Source: Nitrospirales bacterium
Lineage (GTDB): Bacteria > Nitrospirota > Nitrospiria > Nitrospirales > UBA8639
Assembly: GCA_013817135.1 (NCBI GenBank)
Contig: JACDDF010000027.1
Span: forward strand, 1-11,451
Reading direction: 5' to 3'
Length of the DNA: 11,451 nucleotides
The first letter of the stretch is position 1, and the number at the start of each line of letters is the position of its first letter. Of this stretch, positions 5,941 through 11,451 are shown one piece after another. The translations under genes were made by a program, and so were the position numbers. A model generated the notes under the pieces. It had not been told where the DNA came from, made no database searches, and worked only from the letters and a program-made list of their open reading frames with translations.

Positions 5941-6963
5941 TTAAGACTTTGAGGCTGAAGCCGGCAATATCTCCGATTGATACCAGGCCCAAAATTTCGC
6001 GACTCCTTCAGGCACAGATGTTTGAGGATTATACCCCAATAGCTTGCGGGTCTTGGAAATGTCGGCAAAGGTGTAGGCAATATCGGCATCTAACATGGGC
6101 GCGGGAACTAGGTGCGCCGGACGTCCTGCTAATTGCTCAATGCCTTTCACAAAGTCGACAAGGTGGACAGGCTCACCTCGTCCAAGATTCAGGATTTCAT
6201 AACCCATAGGACGATCAACCGCCGCAACAAGGCCACTGACAATATCTTCGACATAGGTCCAATCTCGATGCATGTTCCCATTGTTATAGAGAGGGACTTC
6301 ACAGCCAGTAAATATATTATCCAATACTTTATAGGCCATCATATCGGGACGACCACGTGGGCCATACACGGTAAAAAATCGAAATACGGTGCAATCCAAA
6401 CCATACAAGTGGTGATAGGTATAACCAAGCAATTCACTTGCTCGCTTACTCGCCGCATACGGGGCAAGCGGCTTATCACACGAATCCTCCGGAACAAAGG
6501 GAATCGTCTTGGTATTGCCATACACAGAAGAGGTTGATGCAAACACAAACGTCGGAAAAGGTGCTCGTTTGTCCTGTGAACCAATCCGCCCCACACAGGC
6601 ATCCAATAAGGCCATCGTTCCCATCACATTGACATCGTAATATAGTCCAGGATCATCGATGGACACCCGAACTCCCGCCATCGCCGCTAAATGGACGACA
6701 GCGTCAAAACGATGATCAGAAAAAAGATTTGCAACCAACTCTCGATCGCGAATATCTCCTTTGAGAAACTGAAATGTGCCAGGCCATTTCCCAGTTTTGG
6801 CATGTTCGGTCACCTCTCGAAGGTTTTTCTCTTTACGCGCAGGATCATAATAATCATTGAGATTATCGAGTCCTATCACTTGATCTCCACGTCTGATCAA
6901 TGCTTCCACCGCATGGCTTCCAATAAACCCCGCAGCTCCAGTTACCAGTATCGTTTTACCCAC
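5941..6963 (-). CDS. NAD-dependent epimerase, UDP-glucuronate 4-epimerase-like
   Basis: A 340-residue extended short-chain dehydrogenase acting on a nucleotide sugar, most likely interconverting UDP-glucuronate and UDP-galacturonate for capsule, LPS or exopolysaccharide. The N-terminal Rossmann motif TGAAGFIGSH (about residues 8-17) binds NAD. LDNLNDYYDPARKEKNL is the segment typical of UDP-glucuronate 4-epimerases (CapI/LspL group). FASTSSVYG supplies the catalytic Ser/Thr, and Y169AASK173 is the YxxxK pair. TVYGPRGRPDM and HRDWTYVEDIV are substrate-domain signatures. Length is normal. I place the start at the GTG at 6963, because AAGGAG (6969-6974) lies 5 nt upstream; the GTG at 6969 overlaps that site. 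No glycosyltransferases are adjacent, so it stands alone, and a hairpin follows the stop. UDP-glucose 4-epimerase or another sugar epimerase is a less likely alternative. Confidence 0.9.
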   Translation of the reverse strand: MGKTILVTGAAGFIGSHAVEALIRRGDQVIGLDNLNDYYDPARKEKNLREVTEHAKTGKWPGTFQFLKGDIRDRELVANLFSDHRFDAVVHLAAMAGVRVSIDDPGLYYDVNVMGTMALLDACVGRIGSQDKRAPFPTFVFASTSSVYGNTKTIPFVPEDSCDKPLAPYAASKRASELLGYTYHHLYGLDCTVFRFFTVYGPRGRPDMMAYKVLDNIFTGCEVPLYNNGNMHRDWTYVEDIVSGLVAAVDRPMGYEILNLGRGEPVHLVDFVKGIEQLAGRPAHLVPAPMLDADIAYTFADISKTRKLLGYNPQTSVPEGVAKFWAWYQSEILPASASKS

Positions 6964-7215
6964 GGACACTCCTTTATGTTTCTTAGAGGGTTCCTATTTG
7001 GCACATCGTTTTCACGCTGGCTGTTAGATTTGGTACACACCCGCATTAGTTTTCTTCGGCAACGATTCTGCCATGCTTGATTAAGGAGGAACAATCATAG
7101 GTCAAGGATCTCTGCCAATCGGTTTCCTGATTGTTCTGTAATCAGGCCTTCGTCAAAATAACGGTTCACTCCGGCATTTACTTGAGGGACCTCACCTCCA
7201 TTGCTACAATGCAGA

Positions 7216-7521
7216 ATGCTGTACCCTATTATCTGTGGGATCGTAAAAGACCCTGAAACCCTAGAGACCATTGACATAGGAACCGGAAAAGATTTCGAAG
7301 CCGAAGTCGTAGTCTACAATTGCGATTGTCATACCTACCAACAAGTCGTCAGCCTTTTTTGTCAGGTGATTCCCAGGATGAACCCGAAAAAAGCCTTTGA
7401 ATTAGCCTGGCAGATTGATCACCACGGAAGTGCAATCGTCTACCAAGGGGACATTAAAGACGCTGATATAATTGGAAAGCAGCTGGCAGCAGGTGGCTTG
7501 AGAGTTGAAGTCCGCTACTGA
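7216..7521 (+). CDS. ClpS-like Clp protease adaptor, diverged
   Basis: A protein of 101 residues that fits the ClpS fold. ClpS delivers N-degron substrates to ClpA/ClpC for degradation by ClpP. Residues 31-41 (VVVYNCDCHTY) correspond to the ClpS start strand and N-D-D motif; VVSLFCQVIPRMNPKKAFELAW forms the following helices; HHGSAIVYQGDIKDADIIGKQL and GLRVEV match the C-terminal half. Asn35, Asp37 and Thr40 are kept, but the second position of the motif is Cys36, and the usual substrate-binding His (three before the Gly) is Asp68. Recognition may therefore differ from classical ClpS. The ATG at 7216 lacks a clear Shine-Dalgarno; a TTG at 7201 with GAGGG upstream is an alternative start adding five residues. 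No clpA is adjacent. It is convergent with the Lys-rich gene. Confidence 0.78.
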   Translation: MLYPIICGIVKDPETLETIDIGTGKDFEAEVVVYNCDCHTYQQVVSLFCQVIPRMNPKKAFELAWQIDHHGSAIVYQGDIKDADIIGKQLAAGGLRVEVRY

Positions 7522-7561
7522 ATTCTGACACCACACGACAGAGTTGCCCTATCTATCAAAA

Positions 7562-8047
7562 TTATTTTTTCTTCACCCTGGCCGGTCTCACAGACAAGGT
7601 GGATTTTTGGGGTTTGGCTTTAGCGACCGGAGCACCTTTTTCACTTTTCCCAAGTTTGGGAGCAGTTTGTACGGATTTTCCTGCAGATGGCTTTGCCCCT
7701 TTAATCTTTCCAATTTTCTTGGTAAGCAATCCCGAGATCATTTTTGACTCTTGCGGTGGGTTGGCGGCTAACGGAAGAGGAACCCTCTCTGATGGAGAGG
7801 ATTTGGAAATTTTACCCAATTTCTTCACGCCCTTCCCCGAGCCTTTCCCCGAAGATCCTGTTGGCGTGGGCAATGGAAACGATGGCAACTTCTTTTTTTT
7901 CAGGGCGTCTCCTGAAAAAACCCGAACTTGATACAATTCAAATAACGATTCAACCGCCTTTTGATCCCCTTTTCGTGCAAGCGTGAGAAGGCGACGGCGT
8001 TGATTCATTTCTTCTTCTTCCGTATGGGAAGTGACTCGCCGTTCCAT
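7562..8047 (-). CDS. Lysine-rich hypothetical protein
   Basis: A protein of 161 residues in two parts. Residues 1-14 are acidic and polar (HTEEEEM). Residues 19-43 (RLLTLARKGDQKAVESLFEL, then YQVRV) form a helix pair resembling the first helices of sigma-70 region 2, where A-x-x-GD-x-x-A-x-x-x-L-x-x-x-Y is typical; no other sigma regions follow. From residue 50 on the chain is low-complexity, strongly basic and disordered, with many Lys, Pro, Ser and Gly and a KKK end, like histone H1-type nucleic-acid-binding tails. Function is unknown; nucleic-acid or ribosome binding would be a guess. The ATG at 8047 is chosen because AAAGGAG lies 6 nt upstream and the likely promoter is at 8105-8134. An ATG at 8089 would add 14 residues with a poorer site. 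Confidence 0.72.
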   Translation of the reverse strand: MERRVTSHTEEEEMNQRRRLLTLARKGDQKAVESLFELYQVRVFSGDALKKKKLPSFPLPTPTGSSGKGSGKGVKKLGKISKSSPSERVPLPLAANPPQESKMISGLLTKKIGKIKGAKPSAGKSVQTAPKLGKSEKGAPVAKAKPQKSTLSVRPARVKKK

Positions 8048-8104
8048 GCTCAACTCCTTTCCTTGTCTCGACATCGAAATTTCTGACATTCCACCGCAGG
8101 CGAC

Positions 8105-8134
8105 ATCTTACACTAATAACCAGCACATTGGCAA
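8105..8134 (-). promoter_or_regulatory. Probable sigma-70 promoter of the Lys-rich gene
   Basis: On the minus strand TTGCCA (8129-8134) and TAAGAT (8105-8110) are 18 nt apart. The -35 box matches five of six consensus bases, the -10 four. Transcription would begin near 8098, giving a leader of about 50 nt before the ATG at 8047. Confidence 0.5.
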
Positions 8135-8492
8135 TATTCCCTAATGAACTTTTCTAGGATTTAGGAAGTTGAATTTTTTATCAAGAAAAAATGTACTTGG
8201 AAGGTGCTCAAGCTGATCATTTTAGGAATGAGCACGAGACGCCAGGTTACAAAATTAAAGAAATGCGCAATAGCCTTTGACTTGATTTTTTCGTGAATGA
8301 ATTTGGTGGCCTTTTACTCCTCGATAAAGAGGTGCCAATTTTTCTGAGTTGGCTTCTCATGTGAGGAAATAGTTTGACATGGTCGGACTCTTATCACTGG
8401 AGAATATATTCCAATCGAATCGTTCCTCTGAAGGACGAAACCACTAAAAAATCTTAGCTGAACGCTTCCTGCCCTGAACAACAGATGCTTGA
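8135..8492. other. AT-rich intergenic region between divergent genes
   Basis: About 360 nt between the promoters of the minus-strand Lys-rich gene and the plus-strand hydrolase-fold gene. It is AT-rich with stops in all frames I checked, apart from shadow frames without protein-like composition. A short CCTC/GAGG hairpin near 8319-8332 is too weak to call. I see no RNA gene or repeat here. Confidence 0.45.
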
Positions 8493-8522
8493 TTGACAGG
8501 CCAAAGAACCCACCGATATAGT
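8493..8522 (+). promoter_or_regulatory. Sigma-70 promoter of the hydrolase-fold gene
   Basis: A perfect -35 box TTGACA (8493-8498) and the -10 box TATAGT (8517-8522, five of six matches) are 18 nt apart. Transcription would begin near 8529, giving a leader of about 74 nt before the ATG at 8603. This is the best promoter match in the window. Confidence 0.7.
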
Positions 8523-8537
8523 GTTTTGACTTTTCCC

Positions 8538-8563
8538 ATTGAATTTTCAATGAAATTTTCATT
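8538..8563 (+). promoter_or_regulatory. Overlapping palindromes, possible operator
   Basis: ATTGAATTTTCAAT (8538-8551) has 6-nt arms around TT. AATGAAATTTTCATT (8549-8563) has 7-nt arms around one T. The two palindromes overlap and share the half-site TTTTCA with a 12-nt period. They lie about 10 nt after the predicted start of transcription, where a bound repressor would block elongation. The regulator is not in the window. Confidence 0.4.
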
Positions 8564-8602
8564 TCGGCCAGCTCTGCCCATTCTTATCCAAAGGCTATTC
8601 TG

Positions 8603-9424
8603 ATGACCCAACACACCACCCCCTATGACATTGAACAAATTGGATATACCGTTGTGAGATTTAATAGTTCGGGGATTTTTGAAACACACAAAGATCACAT
8701 GGTGGATCCCTATGCGGAAACACGACCTCCTAAAGGCCCGCAGGTGGAGGGTATTCAATTCGCCCCACAAGAGGCCAACAAAATATTACCGGCTATGGTC
8801 CTTTTGCATGATCGCTATGGACTCACGTCCCATATTCAGGAATTAGCAAAAGGCCTCTCCTGCCAAGGGTACGTGGTTTTAGTTCCAAATTTGTATGTGA
8901 GACAGGGAGGTATGGTGACGGCCAATGCTGAAGTCGCCGATGCCTTAATGGAGCGTGTCAATGAACAACAGGCCTTACAAGACATCAACGCCAGCTTTGA
9001 ATTTCTCAACGCTAACCTGACCGAGGATATTAATTTGGAAAGAACCACCCGCAATGCGCATGCCGTGATCGGGCTTGGAATGGGCGGATCACTGGCAATC
9101 AAAACTGCTGCGCATCGACGTCGCCTTCAGGCCGCAGTGGCAATCTGTGGCACTCTGCCAACCGACCCTGAATTGGCTCAACGTTTGTACTGCCCCCTTC
9201 TGCTCCAGACACCGGGGAAAAGCGTACTCAATTCAGCAGAAGAACGTGACCAATTTTGTCAAACGGCCAAACAGGCCGGAAAAACAGTAGAAGTCAAAAC
9301 TTATCCTGAAGCCTCTGATGAATTCTGGCAGAGTAGCACTCCGGCCTACAGGGCGTCTGATCTGGAAAAAACACTGCAAACCTCGATAGACTTCATTAAC
9401 AGGATCATCCACAAAACCCCATAA
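8603..9424 (+). CDS. Dienelactone-hydrolase-fold protein, catalytic triad lost
   Basis: A 273-residue alpha/beta-hydrolase of the dienelactone hydrolase family. Features in order: an N-terminal extension (1-60); AMVLLHDRYGLTSHIQELAK with SCQGYVVLVPNLYVR (64-100), typical of the family; the nucleophile elbow VIGLGMGGSLA (155-165); the segment CPLLLQTPGKSV (197-208); and TYPEASDEFW (233-242). Active members have Cys or Ser in G-x-C-x-G-G, Asp in the G-x-x-D loop and His in YPGxxHxF. Here the positions hold Gly159, Ser207/Val208 and Asp239, so the triad appears to be gone while the fold is intact. A binding, regulatory or structural role is more likely than hydrolysis. The ATG at 8603 has AAAGG about 8 nt upstream. 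It is expressed from its own promoter and may share a transcript with the secreted protein 93 nt downstream. Confidence 0.85.
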   Translation: MTQHTTPYDIEQIGYTVVRFNSSGIFETHKDHMVDPYAETRPPKGPQVEGIQFAPQEANKILPAMVLLHDRYGLTSHIQELAKGLSCQGYVVLVPNLYVRQGGMVTANAEVADALMERVNEQQALQDINASFEFLNANLTEDINLERTTRNAHAVIGLGMGGSLAIKTAAHRRRLQAAVAICGTLPTDPELAQRLYCPLLLQTPGKSVLNSAEERDQFCQTAKQAGKTVEVKTYPEASDEFWQSSTPAYRASDLEKTLQTSIDFINRIIHKTP

Positions 9425-9517
9425 GCGCCAAATTGATTGGCGAAAAACAAGCCTGATAGCGTTCATCACTTCATCCCCCACCATCGCGAACGCAAGGTTT
9501 AAGGTTTGAGGAATATC

Positions 9518-10681
9518 ATGATGTGGCATGCCAATCGAAATAGATGGTCGATCTTCCGTCTTATTGGCATGCAAATTTTTATTTTTTGCTCTCTTTCCCC
9601 TGCTTTTGCCAACCAGGAATCAACCAGCCTTCCCTGGTCATTCCTTGAACAACACCGTGCACAAATTCTTCAGCTTGAGTCTGATGACGAAGCCTTAGCT
9701 TTCTTTCATTCCGCAACCACTCAAGAGCCAGAGGGCTTACGCAGCCATTCGAAATCACAATCGGGACCATCATTGAAGCCTTCAGCAAAAATCAAGGAGG
9801 CCATCACCAGCTACTTAAGATCTTTGGGTGCCACCACCCATGCGCAAACATTTCGAGAAATCCTTGCTAAGCCATCGACAACCATTCTTCCAACATCCAC
9901 CGACCTTCTCCCCAGCGAAGCGCAACTTCAATGGATCATAAAACAGCCCACCCTCCAAACGCTGAAGCCCGTGATTGATTTTTACGAACAACTGTCAACC
10001 TGGTCCACCACAACAACTTCTCTTACCCTTCCCCCTGGTGACGATTTTGCCAAATTTGCCTCCTATTACGACCAAACCTACCAGGATTGGAATGAAAGTC
10101 CCTTGTCCTGGGTAAGCATTTTCAAAGAGAACGGCCAAAAAGGAATTGAAGACAAATTACTAGAGTATTGGCAAACATCTGATCACCTGGCCACCCAGCG
10201 CACGTCCTCCTCAGCCATTCACGACGTCTATGCGCAACACTATATCCAAACCAGGCTACTACCTATGTTCCGAGCGAACCTTCTCACGCACGTCATCCAG
10301 TTTGAGGCCACGGCATATGCGACAGCATGGAAAGCCTGGCGCACTATTCAGGAATGGCAACAACAAGAACAGACCAATTTTGCCATCACTCGCCTGTGTG
10401 GAACCTGGCGATGGATCGTGCATAACCACCAAAATCATGGGGATCGTAAAATGACCCTCACATTCCCCCCCCCTGACGAGTCTTCGCCGTCTCAAATCGT
10501 CCCGACCATCATTGAGATTCACGGGGATACGGTCTATCTCAAATGGACCTTCCCCCAAGGAGTTCAGGAAGATAGTTTGCTCCTCAGCAACAATGACACT
10601 CATTTGGAAGGTACTTTCAAAAACTCCCTCGGTCCTCATGGCAGTATTTCAGGTAAACGTCTGTCGGCTTGCCAACCCTAA
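9518..10681 (+). CDS. Secreted protein of unknown function with C-terminal beta domain
   Basis: A 387-residue protein with a Sec signal peptide: basic N-region, hydrophobic segment IGMQIFIFCSLS and cleavage after A29-F-A31 before Asn32. The mature part to about residue 290 is mostly helical, with Ser/Thr-rich linkers and many Trp and Tyr. Residues 294-387 are beta-rich: it begins C294-G-T-W-R-W and ends G-S-I-S-G-K-R-L-S-A-C385, a layout reminiscent of lipocalin-like barrels, where the two cysteines could be disulfide-bonded. I recognise no named family. The ATG at 9518 is chosen because GAGG (9508-9511) lies 6 nt upstream; a TTG at 9506 would precede it. A run of nine C (10465-10473) lies inside the C-terminal domain. 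It is placed between the hydrolase-fold gene and putA on one strand. Confidence 0.75.
   Translation: MMWHANRNRWSIFRLIGMQIFIFCSLSPAFANQESTSLPWSFLEQHRAQILQLESDDEALAFFHSATTQEPEGLRSHSKSQSGPSLKPSAKIKEAITSYLRSLGATTHAQTFREILAKPSTTILPTSTDLLPSEAQLQWIIKQPTLQTLKPVIDFYEQLSTWSTTTTSLTLPPGDDFAKFASYYDQTYQDWNESPLSWVSIFKENGQKGIEDKLLEYWQTSDHLATQRTSSSAIHDVYAQHYIQTRLLPMFRANLLTHVIQFEATAYATAWKAWRTIQEWQQQEQTNFAITRLCGTWRWIVHNHQNHGDRKMTLTFPPPDESSPSQIVPTIIEIHGDTVYLKWTFPQGVQEDSLLLSNNDTHLEGTFKNSLGPHGSISGKRLSACQP
10465..10473 (+). repeat. C9 homopolymer within the secreted-protein gene
   Basis: Nine consecutive C encode part of Phe-Pro-Pro-Pro in the C-terminal domain of the secreted protein. A one-base slip would shift the frame and remove the last 70 or so residues. 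Such tracts can mediate phase variation, or they are sequencing weak points; nothing here decides between these. Confidence 0.6.
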
Positions 10682-10764
10682 TCTTTCTCCCCGGTTCGAC
10701 TCTCCTTCATCTCTCTTCCACAATCTCCGAAAAGGTGTAAAATACCTTAAGGAGGGAAAAGAGG

Positions 10765-11451
10765 ATGATTGCGCATGATTCGTTAGAATCGGACATTCGG
10801 CGCTTTGGACAAACATTAGCCGAATACGCTCATCACCATACACCGGGATTTTGGGATCACCGGTGGTGGACCTCACTTCTCCTAGATTGGGGAACTCGTG
10901 ATGAACAGTTCAAAGTACAACTGTTTCGCTTTATTGACGTCCTTCCCTCCCTTCAGACGGACGCACAATTTGTGCGTATCCTAAAGGAATACTTTCAAGA
11001 TCTACCGTCTCTCCCCGTTCCCCTGCAGTGGCTCCTTCACCGGTTTTCAAACAATTCCCTTACGGCCCAAGTGGGAACCCGGATATTGCGACGCCAGTTT
11101 TTGAAAATGGCCTACACATTTATGGCAGGGGAAACCGTCAGTCACGCTGTCCCCAGGCTCACTCAACTTTGGCATGCAGGAAGTGCGTGTTCGCTTGATT
11201 TGCTTGGAGAGTCCACGGTCAGTGAAGAGGAGGCCGACCATTATCACATGCGATGCCTTCAGGCATTGACCCAATTATATGAAGTTATCCCACAATGGAA
11301 TCATCAACCTCTATTAGAAACCGATCATCTCGGTTCTCTCCCCAGGATCAATCTGTCCATCAAACTCTCTGCCTTATATTCGCAATTAGACCCGATTAAC
11401 CCTGAAGGCAGTTACGCAGGAGTTGCCCCTCGTTTACGATCGATCCTGGAC
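10765..11451 (+). CDS. putA: PutA-type proline dehydrogenase, N-terminal part (runs off window)
   Basis: The first 229 codons of a gene that continues past the window end. The product resembles the N-terminal half of PutA, the bifunctional FAD-dependent proline dehydrogenase and L-glutamate-gamma-semialdehyde dehydrogenase that oxidises proline to glutamate. Residues 46-110 are the helical arm (DEQFKVQLFRFIDVLPSL). MAYTFMAGETVSHAVPRLTQ (115-134) leads into the barrel; SLDLLGESTVSEEEADHY (143-160) is the first barrel strand and helix; INLSIKLSALYSQLD (195-209) is the conserved N-x-S-x-K-x-S-A-L-Y motif. The ATG at 10765 has AAGGAGG (10749-10755) 9 nt upstream. The N-terminus is too short for the DNA-binding ribbon-helix-helix of enteric PutA, so it should not autoregulate. 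A stand-alone proline dehydrogenase remains possible until the 3' part is seen. Confidence 0.88.
   Translation, partial: MIAHDSLESDIRRFGQTLAEYAHHHTPGFWDHRWWTSLLLDWGTRDEQFKVQLFRFIDVLPSLQTDAQFVRILKEYFQDLPSLPVPLQWLLHRFSNNSLTAQVGTRILRRQFLKMAYTFMAGETVSHAVPRLTQLWHAGSACSLDLLGESTVSEEEADHYHMRCLQALTQLYEVIPQWNHQPLLETDHLGSLPRINLSIKLSALYSQLDPINPEGSYAGVAPRLRSILD

Noticed and set aside
7083..7140. Strong AAGGAGG site followed by an ATC/ATA and a short open stretch
   Set aside because: There is no standard start codon at proper spacing and only about 14 codons before a stop.
7095..7277. Minus-strand frame ending in protein-like NRYFDEGLITEQ, just before and overlapping the ClpS-like gene
   Set aside because: It overlaps the start of the better supported ClpS-like gene antisense, has no good ribosome site at its first start and matches no family I know. 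It could be a gene fragment but is not supportable.
9426..9442. CGCCAA/TTGGCG hairpin just after the hydrolase-fold gene
   Set aside because: Only 6 bp and followed by A instead of T on the coding strand, so it is not a convincing terminator.
1..11451. CRISPR array or tandem repeats
   Set aside because: No regularly spaced repeats were found on reading the window.

Overview
The window looks like chromosomal DNA from a Gram-negative bacterium of moderate GC content. The combination of an outer-membrane Pal-type lipoprotein, a ClpS-like adaptor, a UDP-glucuronate-type epimerase and a PutA-type proline dehydrogenase, together with the style of the hypothetical proteins, suggests Nitrospirota (Nitrospira-like). 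That taxonomic guess is an inference from general familiarity, not a proven assignment.

Left part (1-4255): a gene-poor, eroded accessory region that ends at a tRNA-Leu(UAA) gene. It holds three small STAS-domain proteins of the anti-sigma-factor-antagonist type (331-720, 792-1124, 2849-3193, all on the minus strand). It also holds several very small candidate genes: a 26-residue membrane peptide, a CxxC/CxxC zinc-ribbon-like protein, and a probably frameshifted coiled gene. A short piece resembling an IS3-type OrfA is present. At 3640-4160 lies a clearly decayed tyrosine recombinase (phage-type integrase) with two in-frame stops and a frameshift; its last stop lies 6 nt from the 3' end of the tRNA. 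The picture is a relic integrative element that once used the tRNA-Leu 3' end.

Middle part (4255-8134): housekeeping and envelope genes. The minus strand carries a Pal/OmpA-like lipoprotein with an unusually long Gly/Asn/Ser-rich linker and a strong intrinsic terminator, a UDP-glucuronate 4-epimerase-like sugar-nucleotide epimerase, and a lysine-rich hypothetical protein. A diverged ClpS-like adaptor lies on the plus strand between the last two.

Right part (8490-11451): three plus-strand genes. First is a dienelactone-hydrolase-fold protein whose catalytic triad positions are all substituted, preceded by a good sigma-70 promoter and a palindromic element. Next is a secreted protein of unknown function with a C-terminal beta-rich domain bracketed by two cysteines. 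Last is the first 229 codons of a PutA-type proline dehydrogenase that runs off the window end. The gaps (93 and 83 nt) allow but do not prove co-transcription.
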